This document shows, in pieces, positions 44,391 to 54,481 of a DNA stretch of 64,000 nt. Positions within the stretch are counted from its first letter, which is position 1; each line of letters starts with the position of its first letter. Position numbers and translations under genes: made by a program. Source of the DNA: Polaribacter gangjinensis. GTDB taxonomy: Bacteria; Bacteroidota; Bacteroidia; Flavobacteriales; Flavobacteriaceae. The notes below the pieces were generated by a model that was given only the letters and a program-made list of their open reading frames with translations, had not been told where the DNA came from and searched no databases. Location: NCBI RefSeq assembly GCF_038024125.1, contig NZ_CP150662.1, forward strand, positions 79,501 to 143,500, written 5' to 3'.

Positions 44391-46448
44391 ATGAAAATTT
44401 TGTTTAAAATCACTTTAGTTGTATGCCTATTTATTTTTTTTGGATGCAATAATTCTGATGAAATCAATGTGTTTTCACCAAATAAAAATCTTAGAGTTGA
44501 TTTTAATATAACCAAAGACGGAAAGCCCTTTTATCTGATTTTAAAAGCTTCTCAAAAAGTTATTGATACTTCTTATTTGGGTTTTGATTTTGATAATTCA
44601 ATTCCGTTCATTGATAATTTTCAGATTTTAAAAACATCAAAAAGTGAGTTTAATGAAACTTGGCAAATGCCTTGGGGAGAGCAATTGGATGTTGTAAATC
44701 ATTATAATGAACTGAAAATTGAATTGCAAGAAATCAATCAATTAAAGAGAAAATTGAATATTACTTTCAGAGTTTATAATGATGGAATTGGTTTTCGATA
44801 TGAATTTCCAAAGCAAGTAAATTTCAAAGAAGCCTTAATCACAAATGAAAATACGGAATTTAATTTAACAGTAGATTATACAACTTTTTGGGCTCCTGGA
44901 GATTGGGATATTTATGAGCATTTATACAACACTACAAAATTATCGAAAATAAATGCTTTAAAGTATGTAAATCAGCCTGTTGCGCAAACCTATATTCCTG
45001 AAAATGCCGTAAATACTCCTGTAACTTTGGTAGGAAAAAGCGGACTTCATGTAAGTTTCCATGAAGCTGCTTTGGTTGATTATGCAGACATGACTTTGCA
45101 AGTTGATACTGTAAATCTTTCTTTTAAAAGTAATTTAGTAGGATCAAAAAATACTCCTTACAAAGTAAAAAGAACACTTCCTTTTCACACACCTTGGAGA
45201 ACAGTTCAAATTACCAATAAAGCAACAGAATTAATAGCATCAAACTTGATTGTCAATTTAAATGAGCCAAGTAAAATGGATGATGTTTCGTGGTTTAAAC
45301 CTATGAAATACACAGGAATTTGGTGGGAAATGCATTTGGGAAAATCTTCTTGGGATATGACATCAGGAACTCATGGAGCAACCACTGAAAATGCTAAAAA
45401 ATTCATTGATTTTTCTGCTAAAAATAATATTGGTGGTGTTTTGGTTGAAGGTTGGAATAAAGGTTGGGGACAAAATGAAGGTGGTTTTGATTTTGTAACT
45501 CCTTATCCAGATTACAATTTAAATGAAATTGTTGCGTATGGAAAACAAAAAGGGGTGGAAATTATCATGCACCATGAAACCTATGGAAATGTTGAAACCT
45601 ATACAAAGCAACAAGACACTGCATTTTCTTTAATGAAAAGTTTGGGAATTCATGTTGTAAAAACAGGCTATGTTGGTAAATTAATTCCTGAGGGCAAATA
45701 TCATCATGGACAATTTATGGTAAATCATTACAATGAAACTGTCAAAAAAGCAGCAAAATATAACATTGCCATTAACGCACATGAACCTATAAAACCAACA
45801 GGATTGAGAAGAACGTATCCAAATACAATTTCAAGAGAAGGTTTAAGAGGTCAAGAATTCAATGTTTGGGATCCAAAAGGAGGAAATCCACCTGAACATT
45901 TATCAATAATTGCATTTACAAGAATGTTGGCAGGTCCTATTGATTATACTCCAGGAATTTTCAACATCAAATTGGATGATTATAAAAAAGGAAAACAAGT
46001 AAATACCACTATTGCACATCAATTAGCATTGTACGTTGTAATTTATAGTCCAATTCAAATGGTTGCAGATTTAGTAGAGCATTATGAAGCAAATCCAAAA
46101 CCGTTAGAATTTATAAAAGAGGTTGGGGTTGATTGGGAAAAAACAGTTGTTTTAAATGGCGAAGTTGGTGATTTTGTAACGATTGCAAGGAAAGAACGAA
46201 AAACCGGCAATTGGTTTTTAGGCAGTATAACTGATGAAAATTCAAGAAAAATTACAATTGATTTTAGCTTTTTGGAGGATAAAACTACTTATTTAGCAAA
46301 AATCTATAAAGACGGAAAAAATGCGCATTGGAATAAAAATCCTTTGGATATTGAATTTGAAACTATAGAAATTACAAGTAATTCTAAAAAAACAATTCAA
46401 TTAGCTGCAGGTGGAGGATTGGCAATCAGTTTGATTCGAAAAAATTAA
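44391..46448 (+). CDS. GH97 alpha-glucosidase, SusB-like
   Basis: This 685-residue lipoprotein (lipobox IFFGC, Cys19) is a GH97 enzyme: an N-terminal beta-super-sandwich (SPNKNLRVDFNITKDGKP in part), a central barrel and a C-terminal beta domain. Glu396 in MHHETYG, Glu465 in NAHEPIKPTG and Glu489 in LRGQEFN have the same spacing (69 and 24 residues) as the catalytic and calcium-linked glutamates of Bacteroides SusB. This points to the inverting, alpha-glucosidase branch of GH97. It is last in the plus-strand operon and overlaps the convergent small gene by 4 bp. Confidence 0.93.
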   Translation: MKILFKITLVVCLFIFFGCNNSDEINVFSPNKNLRVDFNITKDGKPFYLILKASQKVIDTSYLGFDFDNSIPFIDNFQILKTSKSEFNETWQMPWGEQLDVVNHYNELKIELQEINQLKRKLNITFRVYNDGIGFRYEFPKQVNFKEALITNENTEFNLTVDYTTFWAPGDWDIYEHLYNTTKLSKINALKYVNQPVAQTYIPENAVNTPVTLVGKSGLHVSFHEAALVDYADMTLQVDTVNLSFKSNLVGSKNTPYKVKRTLPFHTPWRTVQITNKATELIASNLIVNLNEPSKMDDVSWFKPMKYTGIWWEMHLGKSSWDMTSGTHGATTENAKKFIDFSAKNNIGGVLVEGWNKGWGQNEGGFDFVTPYPDYNLNEIVAYGKQKGVEIIMHHETYGNVETYTKQQDTAFSLMKSLGIHVVKTGYVGKLIPEGKYHHGQFMVNHYNETVKKAAKYNIAINAHEPIKPTGLRRTYPNTISREGLRGQEFNVWDPKGGNPPEHLSIIAFTRMLAGPIDYTPGIFNIKLDDYKKGKQVNTTIAHQLALYVVIYSPIQMVADLVEHYEANPKPLEFIKEVGVDWEKTVVLNGEVGDFVTIARKERKTGNWFLGSITDENSRKITIDFSFLEDKTTYLAKIYKDGKNAHWNKNPLDIEFETIEITSNSKKTIQLAAGGGLAISLIRKN

Positions 46449-46552
46449 TCTTTACCAACTCTATCATATTCTCTAATCATAAAATAAGCCCAAATAATTA
46501 CGCAAATTCCTACAAAAATAGAGAAATAAAAAACGATATTATCTGCGTTCAT
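46445..46552 (-). CDS. Tiny 35-residue membrane protein
   Basis: This frame reads MNADNIVFYF, then a single hydrophobic helix (about residues 6-25), then MIREYDRVGKD. Its start overlaps the end of the 62-residue gene upstream by 14 bp, and its stop overlaps the GH97 stop region by 4 bp. Tight overlap and a membrane-helix pattern support a real gene. I recognise no family. It could be a small subunit or partner of the 62-residue protein. Confidence 0.5.
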   Translation of the reverse strand: MNADNIVFYFSIFVGICVIIWAYFMIREYDRVGKD

Positions 46553-46727
46553 TTTTTATTATTTTAAGATAAATCATTACTCCTAAAAGCGTTGGAGCCC
46601 AAAGTCCAATAAAAATTCCGTGAAGTTTATCTCCTGTTAAAAAAAGATATTCTGCAACAAGAATGATTATAAGGCATAATGCTAACATTAAAATGTCAGC
46701 TGTTTGTAAGTTTTTTATCAATTTCAT
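46539..46727 (-). CDS. Small 62-residue membrane protein
   Basis: MKLIKNLQTADIL is followed by two transmembrane helices (about 12-30 and 36-54) and a basic end (KIIKNERR). No known domain. It forms a two-gene minus-strand unit with the 35-residue protein downstream and is divergent from the LuxR-type regulator gene across 195 bp of very AT-rich DNA. The position between two sugar loci might mean a transport-related helper, which is speculation. Confidence 0.6.
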   Translation of the reverse strand: MKLIKNLQTADILMLALCLIIILVAEYLFLTGDKLHGIFIGLWAPTLLGVMIYLKIIKNERR

Positions 46728-46922
46728 ATGTTCTATAAGTCAGTTATAAAAATAAATAAATTATTTAATTGTGTAAATAATTATTGTAAATATTTCAATT
46801 TTAAATATTTATGTATAGTTTTAAACATTACGTTTTATCAAAATTGAATTACAGTTTTTTCTTAATTTGTTAGTTTTAAGGTTTTTGCTTTATATTAGTA
46901 CCCAAACAACATACAAATTACT

Positions 46923-49724
46923 ATGAATTGCTTTAAAAAATCACTGATAATTTTTCTTAATTTTTTAGTTTTTTCAATCTTTTCGCAAGAAGTTCCACCA
47001 ATAAATATTTTTTCACCAGAAGATTATGGAGCTGAGAATCAAAATTGGGCGATTACTCAAGCACCAAATAAATATGTATATGTAGCCAATAATAAAGGTC
47101 TTTTAGAATACAATGGTACTAGTTGGCGATTGTATCCTACTCCAAATGAAACCATTTTAAGGTCAGTTAAAAGTTTTCAAGATAAAATTTATTGTGGATT
47201 TTACAGAGATTTTGGATTTTGGAAAAAAAACAATTTAGGTGTATTAGAATACACTTCTATTGTAGAAAAGAAAAAAATAGAAATGCTTGAGGATGAGCAA
47301 ATTTGGGAAATTCTTGAATTAGATAACTTTATGATATTTAAATCATTACAAAGAATTTATCTATATGATTTAAAATCAGAATCTGTAAAAATTATCAAGT
47401 CATCAAAAAATATCATTAAAATAGCTAAAGTTGAGAATGCTATTTATTTTCAAGAATTGTATAAGGGAGTTTTCGTCATAGAAAATGGAAATCCAAAATT
47501 AATCTCAGATAATTCAATTGTCAAAGAAAATAAGTTGGTAGATATTTTTTTAAAAAACAATAAATTATATTTTTTAACTCAAAAAGAAGGGTTCTATTTC
47601 TTAGAAAACAATGAATTACAAAAATGGGAAATTTCTTCAAACTCATTTCTCGAAAATAAAACGATTTATAGTTCAATTCAATTGCAAGACGAAAGTTTTG
47701 TATTGGGGAGTATTTCAAACGGAATGATTTACTTAACAAAAGAGGGTGATTTTAAGTATCAGATTACCAAATCTTTAGGATTAAGTAATAATACGGTTTT
47801 AGCAGTTTTTGAAGATGTGGATCAAAATATTTGGTTGGGTTTAGATAATGGAATTAATACTGTAAATATGAGTTCTCCTTTCCGTTTTTTTGTGAAAAAG
47901 CAGGATTTTTGGGGTACAATTTACACTTCCATTATTTTTAATAATAATTTATATATAGGAACAAATCAAGGTTTATTTGTTCGAAAAGTTTCTGCTAATT
48001 CAGATTTTGAGTTTGTTAAAAACACTCAAGGACAAGTTTGGGATTTACATGAAATAGACAACACTCTTTTTTGTAGCCACGATTCAGGAACATTTATCAT
48101 TCAAGAAAACTTTGGGAAGTTAGTGACCAATGTTGAAGGCACTTGGGGAGTTAAAAAGATTGATAAAAATACCATTTTACAAGGAAGTTACGATGGATTA
48201 TATGTGCTAGTAAAAGAAAATAATCAATGGAAATTGAGAAATAAATTAGAGGGATTTTCTAATTCAAGTAGGTATTTTGAAATTATAGAGGGAAATAAAA
48301 TATTCGTAAACCATGAATACAAAGGTGTTTTTAAACTAAAAGTGAATAAAGATTTTACCAAAATTATTGAATCATCCAAAGAAACATCCGTAGAAAAAGG
48401 AATACATTCAAGTATTTTTACTTTTAATAATTCACTTTTTTATGCCTCTAGAAATGGAATCTATAGGTATTTAAGTGAAAAAAAATCATTTCAATTAGAT
48501 AATTCTTACAGTACATTAATTTCAAAAGATAAGTTTTTAACAGGTAAAATAATTCCTGATGTTAAATCAAACAAATTATGGTCTTTTTCAACCAATGAAA
48601 TCAGATTTTTATCTCCTGGTAAATTAAGCAATGAACCCGAATTAAACATAATACCCTTAAAAGGATCATTGCATAAGAGTGCTACAGGGTATGAAAATAT
48701 TATAAATATAACAGAGAAAAAATATTTAATTGGTACAACTGATGGGTTTTTAATCATTGATTTAAATAAAATAAAAGAGCCAAAAGATTTTTCTGTAACT
48801 ATTGATGCTGTTTTTAAAAACTCAATTGATACTGAAAAAAAGAGAGTTAGTTTGGTAGGAAATATCGATTTTTCTAACAAAGAAAATAATTTAGAATTTA
48901 CCTTTAGTGTACCAAATTTTAGTAAAACATCTACTGTTGAATATCAATATCAATTGGAGGGATTGAAAGAAAATTGGACACTTCTTACAAAAACAAATAC
49001 TGTTTTATTAGAAAATTTACCAGCAGGCGATTATTTGTTTAAAGTAAAAGCATTTATAGATAATAAACCCAGTTTAAATATAGCCACTTATAGATTTACA
49101 ATTGAAAGACCTTGGTATTTACTAACTCCTTTTATAGTAATTTACATTATTTTATTTGTTTTTATTTTTTACAGTATCCATGTTGTAACAAAAAGATATT
49201 ACAGAAAACAACGTGAAAAATTATTAATTGATGCTCAAAAAGAGCTTGAATTGAAAGAGCTTGAAAATTCTCAAAAAATCATCAAACTCAATAATGATAA
49301 ATTGCGATTAGACATTGAAAATAAAAACAGAGAATTGGCAACTTCTACAATGAGTATAATTAAGAAAAATGAATTTTTAAATGCCATAAAAGCAGAGTTA
49401 GTTTCAGGAGGAAAAAATAATCTAGATAAAGTTGTAAAAATTATTGATAAAAATTTAAACAATACTGATGATTGGAAATTGTTTCAAGAGGCATTTAATA
49501 ATGCTGATAAAAAGTTTCTAAAAAAGATTAAAAACAATCATCCCGAATTGACTCCAAATGATTTAAGATTGTGTGCATATCTTCGTTTGAATTTGTCCTC
49601 TAAAGAGATTGCCCCACTTTTAAATATTTCTCCAAGGAGTGTAGAAGTCAAACGTTATCGTTTGCGTAAAAAAATGAATCTTGAGCACGATGCTAACTTA
49701 ACAAGTTATATCTTAGAATTATAA
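46923..49724 (+). CDS. Membrane-spanning propeller sensor with C-terminal LuxR-type HTH (SusR-like regulator)
   Basis: This 933-residue protein has a signal peptide (1-21, SIFSQ) and a periplasmic beta-propeller of two-component-regulator type (about 25-640, repeats such as NIWLGLDNGINTV). A Y_Y_Y (triple tyrosine) domain lies at about 650-725 (EYQYQLEGLKENW), one transmembrane helix at about 730-755, and a coiled coil at about 757-805. The LuxR-type helix-turn-helix is at about 875-925 (LSSKEIAPLLNISPRSVEVK). It has no histidine kinase or receiver domain, so it probably signals straight from periplasmic glycan to DNA, as SusR does. It precedes the beta-glucan susC on the same strand and most likely activates that locus. 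Confidence 0.9.
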   Translation: MNCFKKSLIIFLNFLVFSIFSQEVPPINIFSPEDYGAENQNWAITQAPNKYVYVANNKGLLEYNGTSWRLYPTPNETILRSVKSFQDKIYCGFYRDFGFWKKNNLGVLEYTSIVEKKKIEMLEDEQIWEILELDNFMIFKSLQRIYLYDLKSESVKIIKSSKNIIKIAKVENAIYFQELYKGVFVIENGNPKLISDNSIVKENKLVDIFLKNNKLYFLTQKEGFYFLENNELQKWEISSNSFLENKTIYSSIQLQDESFVLGSISNGMIYLTKEGDFKYQITKSLGLSNNTVLAVFEDVDQNIWLGLDNGINTVNMSSPFRFFVKKQDFWGTIYTSIIFNNNLYIGTNQGLFVRKVSANSDFEFVKNTQGQVWDLHEIDNTLFCSHDSGTFIIQENFGKLVTNVEGTWGVKKIDKNTILQGSYDGLYVLVKENNQWKLRNKLEGFSNSSRYFEIIEGNKIFVNHEYKGVFKLKVNKDFTKIIESSKETSVEKGIHSSIFTFNNSLFYASRNGIYRYLSEKKSFQLDNSYSTLISKDKFLTGKIIPDVKSNKLWSFSTNEIRFLSPGKLSNEPELNIIPLKGSLHKSATGYENIINITEKKYLIGTTDGFLIIDLNKIKEPKDFSVTIDAVFKNSIDTEKKRVSLVGNIDFSNKENNLEFTFSVPNFSKTSTVEYQYQLEGLKENWTLLTKTNTVLLENLPAGDYLFKVKAFIDNKPSLNIATYRFTIERPWYLLTPFIVIYIILFVFIFYSIHVVTKRYYRKQREKLLIDAQKELELKELENSQKIIKLNNDKLRLDIENKNRELATSTMSIIKKNEFLNAIKAELVSGGKNNLDKVVKIIDKNLNNTDDWKLFQEAFNNADKKFLKKIKNNHPELTPNDLRLCAYLRLNLSSKEIAPLLNISPRSVEVKRYRLRKKMNLEHDANLTSYILEL

Positions 49725-49814
49725 AATGTATACACGAACAAAATTTACCTATACATTTCCACAACACACGCCCTTAATTAACTTTCTGTTAAAGATTTGT
49801 TAACGTCTCAAATT

Positions 49815-49865
49815 CAACAATAACAGGCATTCATAAAAAATATTTTGAATGTTGTTATTTTGTTG
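49815..49865. promoter_or_regulatory. Imperfect inverted repeat upstream of the beta-glucan susC
   Basis: CAACAATAACAGGCATTCA (49815-49833) is nearly the reverse complement of TGAATGTTGTTATTTTGTTG (49846-49865), with a 12-base AT spacer. It lies 120-70 bp before the susC start. It could be the binding site of the upstream LuxR-type regulator or a hairpin in the leader. The part ATTTTGTTGT recurs at 57594, upstream of the next operon. Confidence 0.45.
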
Positions 49866-49934
49866 TGTGTTTTTTGGTGTATTTATAAAAAATATGCTAT
49901 AAATTTGAGAAAACTACACATTAAACTTTTTTTT

Positions 49935-52900
49935 ATGAGAAAAAAAATCACTTTTTTACTCTTTGCATTGTCTACGATGTTTGCTTTTTCGCAAACACTC
50001 AATGTCAAAGGAGTTGTTAAAGACGCTGTCTCAGGGGAAACATTGCCTGGGGTAAGTGTTGTAATTAAAGGTACCACAATTGGTACAGAAACAGATTTTG
50101 ACGGGGTTTTTAATCTCGCAAATGTAAAACAGGGAGCTACTTTAGTCTTCAATTATTTGGGTAAAAAGCCAAAAGAAGTAGTAGTGACAAGTGCTTCAAT
50201 TTCAGTTTCTTTAGAAGATGCAGCTGAGGCTCTTGAAGAAATTGTTGTAATTGGATATGGTACCCAAAGAAAAAAGGAAGTTACTGGTGCAGTAACAGTT
50301 ATTTCGAGTGCTACTATTGATGATTTACAACCAACAAGAATCGAGCAAGCATTACAAGGACAAGTTGCGGGTGTTAACATTACAACTTCTTCTGGTTCAC
50401 CTGGTGCTGCTGCAAATATTAGAATTCGTGGGGTTTCTACGAATGGAGATAGCAGACCTTTAATTTTGTTAGATGGAAGGGTTATTGAGGATTTAAGTGT
50501 TGTAAATCCATCAGATATCGAATCTATTAACATTTTAAAAGATGCAGCAGCAGGTATTTATGGTGTTCGTGCTGCAAATGGTGTAATTTTAGTAACAACA
50601 AAATCAGGTAGAAAAAATACTGCATTTGTTTCAACTTTAAATATGTACGTTGGTTTTCAACAAACTACAAGAGAAATTCCATTATTAAATGCTACAGAAT
50701 ATGCATTATTAGCTAATGAAGCATTTGCTGCAAATGGAGAACCATTACCTTTTACATCTGTAGCAGGATTAGGTCAAGGTACTAATTGGCAAAGACAAGC
50801 TTTTGAAACTGCTCCAATTTATAGCATTGATTATACCTTAAACAAAGGAACAGAAAAATCGACGTATTCTTTAGGTTTATCAGTAATTGATCAAGATGGT
50901 ATTGTTGGTTTAGATAAATCAAATTTCAACAGAAGAAACATCCGTTTTAATTTTGATACTGAAATTACTAGTAAATTAAAATTCACATCATCTACTATTT
51001 TTACAAACACAAACAAAAGAAATTTGAGTGAGAATGTTTTAGGATCTGTATTGTTTAATGCATTGAACATGCCTCCAACAATTCCTGTATTTCAACCAAA
51101 TGGTGAGTTTTCAAGACCTCCTGCAACAGGAACAGGTATTGAAGTTGCAAATCCATTAGCTCAAGTTGACAATGCTCAAAACAGAACAGGTGTTAATAAA
51201 ATTTCAGGAAGTTATGGTTTGAATTATAAAATCAATGATGATTTTTCTGCTGAAACAAGATATCAAGCAAATTATTCAGTAGCAAACACAAATACATTCA
51301 ATCCATTGTATACTTATGGAAACAATAATGTTTTCAACGTTGATCAATCTACTTTTACAAATTTCAAACAAAACTTTTTCGATTATACTTTTGATGCTTT
51401 TTTAAAGTATGAAAAAGTATTTAATGAAAAACATGATGTAAAAGTAATGGTTGGAACATCTGTATTCCAAACAATTGGCCGATTCGAAAATATTTTAACA
51501 AGCACAGCAACAGGAACAACATTGAATGATTTTGTATTAGGAACTCCAGTTTTAAATGGAGATGGTTTACAAATTTTCAAAAACAATAACAATGGTTCTA
51601 ATTTAGCTTTTGATAGTAGATTATTATCTTATTTTGGTAGATTTCAATATGCTTATGAGGGGAAATATTTATTTTCAGCAGTTGTTAGACGAGATGGGTC
51701 AACTAAATTCGGTCCAAAAAACAGATTTGGATATTTTCCAACTGCATCTTTAGGTTGGGTAGCTTCTGAAGAAGATTTCTTAAAAGACTCAAAAACAATT
51801 AGTTTCTTAAAAGTAAGAGCGAGTTATGGTATCATTGGGAATGACAGAATTCCTGATTTTAGATTCTTATCAATTTTAAATGGTGAAGCAGAATATGTTT
51901 TCAACAATCAATTGGTTCAAGGAATTGCTGTTGGTCCAGTTGCAAACCCAGAAATCAGATGGGAAAAACAAATTCCTTTAGACATTGGTTTAGATGTTGA
52001 GTTGTTTAATAAAGTGAATATCACTGCAGATTATTTCAAAAAAAGAACAGAAGATTTATTAGTTTCTGCTCAAACATCTGGAATTATTGGTGTTGCTGCT
52101 CCTGGATCTTCAGTTCCAGTAATCAATGCAGGTACAGTTGAAAACGAAGGTTTAGAGTTTTCAATTGGTTATAAAGAAACAGTTTCAGAAGATTTTAATT
52201 TTAATGTAAATTATAACTTTACTACTTTAAGAAACAATGTAACGTTTGTTGGAAATTCAACTGGAATTATTGAAGGTGGAAGTTTTGGAGTAGGTCAAGA
52301 GCCACCATCAAGAATGCAAGCAGGTTTCCCAATTGGATATTTCTACGGATATAAAACTGATGGAATTTTCCAAACTCAAGCAGATGTTAATGCGCATGCA
52401 ACACAATTAAACGCAGCACCTGGAGATTTACGTTTTGTAGATACAAATGGTGATGGTGTAATTAATGCAGATGATAGAACCAATATTGGAGATCCAATTG
52501 CTGATATTACAATGGGTTTAAACTTATCTTTCAATTATAAAAGATTTGATTTCAATGCGTATGCATTTGCATCAATTGGAAATGAAATCGTAAGAAATTA
52601 CGAAAGAAATTTACCATTAACCAACAGACCAACGTATTTCTTAGACAGATGGACGGGACCAGGTACAAGTAATACTTCACCAAGAGTTACCACAGGAGCA
52701 ACAGGAAATATTTTATTTTCAGATTTTTATGTTGAAGATGGATCTTTCTTACGTTTACAAAGTGTACAATTAGGCTACAGTGTAAGTCAAGAAACTTTAG
52801 ATAAATTAAAATTTAGTAAATTAAGATTTTATGTAACTGGAAGTAACTTATTTACATTAACTAAATATAGAGGATATGACCCAACAACTTCAAACGGAGC

Positions 52901-52979
52901 TCCAATAGGAGGCGGAATTGATCAAGGTTTTTATCCAAGTCCTAAAACATTTTTATTCGGTATGAATGTTACTTTTTAA
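49935..52979 (+). CDS. SusC/RagA family TonB-linked outer-membrane transporter (beta-glucan locus)
   Basis: I start at ATG 49935 because it begins a clean signal peptide (MRKKITFLLFALSTMFAFSQ). The frame upstream to 49845 adds 30 unlikely residues. The 1014-residue protein has the carboxypeptidase-regulatory-like domain (KGVVKDAVSGETLPGVSVVI), TonB box region VVIGYGTQ, plug with LILLDGRVIED and GIYGVRAANGVILVTTK, and a large barrel. It differs markedly from the SusC at 26799. Laminarin-type beta-glucan cargo is inferred from the GH16 gene in the same locus. Confidence 0.94.
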   Translation: MRKKITFLLFALSTMFAFSQTLNVKGVVKDAVSGETLPGVSVVIKGTTIGTETDFDGVFNLANVKQGATLVFNYLGKKPKEVVVTSASISVSLEDAAEALEEIVVIGYGTQRKKEVTGAVTVISSATIDDLQPTRIEQALQGQVAGVNITTSSGSPGAAANIRIRGVSTNGDSRPLILLDGRVIEDLSVVNPSDIESINILKDAAAGIYGVRAANGVILVTTKSGRKNTAFVSTLNMYVGFQQTTREIPLLNATEYALLANEAFAANGEPLPFTSVAGLGQGTNWQRQAFETAPIYSIDYTLNKGTEKSTYSLGLSVIDQDGIVGLDKSNFNRRNIRFNFDTEITSKLKFTSSTIFTNTNKRNLSENVLGSVLFNALNMPPTIPVFQPNGEFSRPPATGTGIEVANPLAQVDNAQNRTGVNKISGSYGLNYKINDDFSAETRYQANYSVANTNTFNPLYTYGNNNVFNVDQSTFTNFKQNFFDYTFDAFLKYEKVFNEKHDVKVMVGTSVFQTIGRFENILTSTATGTTLNDFVLGTPVLNGDGLQIFKNNNNGSNLAFDSRLLSYFGRFQYAYEGKYLFSAVVRRDGSTKFGPKNRFGYFPTASLGWVASEEDFLKDSKTISFLKVRASYGIIGNDRIPDFRFLSILNGEAEYVFNNQLVQGIAVGPVANPEIRWEKQIPLDIGLDVELFNKVNITADYFKKRTEDLLVSAQTSGIIGVAAPGSSVPVINAGTVENEGLEFSIGYKETVSEDFNFNVNYNFTTLRNNVTFVGNSTGIIEGGSFGVGQEPPSRMQAGFPIGYFYGYKTDGIFQTQADVNAHATQLNAAPGDLRFVDTNGDGVINADDRTNIGDPIADITMGLNLSFNYKRFDFNAYAFASIGNEIVRNYERNLPLTNRPTYFLDRWTGPGTSNTSPRVTTGATGNILFSDFYVEDGSFLRLQSVQLGYSVSQETLDKLKFSKLRFYVTGSNLFTLTKYRGYDPTTSNGAPIGGGIDQGFYPSPKTFLFGMNVTF

Positions 52980-52989
52980 TACAAACAAT

Positions 52990-54468
52990 ATGAAAAAAAT
53001 AAACATAAAAATATTCATGATTTTAGTCCTAATAGCTGGATTAAATCAATCTTGTAGTGATGATTTTGTCGATGTTAAACCTACATCAGACAACTCTGAA
53101 GATTTTTTCAATTCAGAGCAAGATTATGAAAATGCACTTATTGGTGCTTACGACTTATTGCAATCTACCTACTTAAATGTAATGTTGGGTGAAATTGCAT
53201 CAGACAATACATTAGCTGGTGGTGAAAGTGCCACTGATGTTATTGGTATTCAAGAAGTTGATGATATGATTCACACTCCACTGAATGCTCAATTAAGAGA
53301 TATTTGGAGCTGGATGTTTGCAGGTGTAAATAGAGCGAATTATATCCTTGAGTTTAAAGATAAAATTGATTTTGCTGGTAAAAACGAAATCATAGCTCAA
53401 GCCACTTTTTTAAGAGCTTACTATTATTTCGAATTGGTAAAATGGTTTGGTGATGTGCCTTTAGCAGTTGATAAAAGAATTCAATTTGGAGAACAATTCA
53501 CCATTGATAGAGCTCCTAAAGCAGACGTATATGCTCAAATTGAGTTAGATTTAATCTATGCAGCTGATAATTTACCATATGTACAATCAGAACCAGGTAG
53601 AGTTACAAAAGGAGCTGCACAAGCCCTTTTAGGAAAGGCATATTTATATCAAAATAAATTTGATGAAGCAGCAACTGTTTTAGAAAATTTAATTGTAAAT
53701 GGTCCTTATGATTTAGTATCAGATTACAATACAATTTTTGAAGAAGCTGGAGAAAACAATATCGAGTCTGTTTTTGAAGTACAATACTTTGATGGTCAAG
53801 GAGCAGGTTTTGGTTGTTTACAATGTAGCGAAGGAAATGTTGCTGTAGGGTTTAGTGGTGTTCGTGCATACGTAGGCCCAGATTTTACTCCAGGTTTTAG
53901 TTTCAACGTTCCTGTGCAAGAAGTTGTTGATGCTTTCGAAAATGGCGATTTAAGAAAAGATGTTGCTATTTTAGATATCGATGCTTGGGCAACTGCAACA
54001 GGTGCAACTTATGGAACAGGTTATGAACATACTGGATATTTCAACAGAAAATATATTCCTAGAACAAGAAGTACGAATGCACAAGGTGACAGAAACTTGA
54101 CAAACCCAAACAATTATAGAGCGATTCGTTTTGCTGATGTTTTATTGATGGCTGCTGAAGCATTCAATAAAAAATCGTCTCCAGATGATGCTAAGGCAAG
54201 AACGTATTTAAACAGAGTAAGAGCAAGAGCTTTTGGAAATACTTCAAACAATATTACTTCATCAGGAACAACACTTTATGAAAGTATCTTGAATGAAAGA
54301 AGAGTAGAGTTAGTTGGAGAAGGTCACAGATTCTTTGACTTGGTTAGAACTGGAAGAGCAGCTCAAGAAATCAATGGTTTTGTGACAGGCAAACATGAAC
54401 TTTTCCCAATTCCAGCTATCGAAATTCAATTGGCAGGAAATCGTTGGTTACAAAATCCAAATTATTAA
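52990..54468 (+). CDS. SusD/RagB family glycan-binding lipoprotein (beta-glucan locus)
   Basis: I start at ATG 52990 (lipoprotein signal MKKINIKIFMILVLIAGLNQ, then Cys22). The in-frame ATG at 52966 lies inside the susC coding end. The residues after the cysteine are SDDFVD, a strong acidic surface-export signal. SusD hallmarks are QATFLRAYYYFELVKWFGD (about 140-160) and LNERRVELVGEGHRFFDLVR in part near the C-terminus, then LFPIP. With the adjoining SusC (gap 10 bp) it forms the outer-membrane import pair. Confidence 0.93.
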   Translation: MKKINIKIFMILVLIAGLNQSCSDDFVDVKPTSDNSEDFFNSEQDYENALIGAYDLLQSTYLNVMLGEIASDNTLAGGESATDVIGIQEVDDMIHTPLNAQLRDIWSWMFAGVNRANYILEFKDKIDFAGKNEIIAQATFLRAYYYFELVKWFGDVPLAVDKRIQFGEQFTIDRAPKADVYAQIELDLIYAADNLPYVQSEPGRVTKGAAQALLGKAYLYQNKFDEAATVLENLIVNGPYDLVSDYNTIFEEAGENNIESVFEVQYFDGQGAGFGCLQCSEGNVAVGFSGVRAYVGPDFTPGFSFNVPVQEVVDAFENGDLRKDVAILDIDAWATATGATYGTGYEHTGYFNRKYIPRTRSTNAQGDRNLTNPNNYRAIRFADVLLMAAEAFNKKSSPDDAKARTYLNRVRARAFGNTSNNITSSGTTLYESILNERRVELVGEGHRFFDLVRTGRAAQEINGFVTGKHELFPIPAIEIQLAGNRWLQNPNY

Positions 54469-54481
54469 AAAATAAATACGA

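Noticed and set aside
49845..49934. Upstream extension of the beta-glucan SusC frame
   Set aside because: The signal peptide begins at the internal Met (49935) and the extension overlaps the inverted repeat region.
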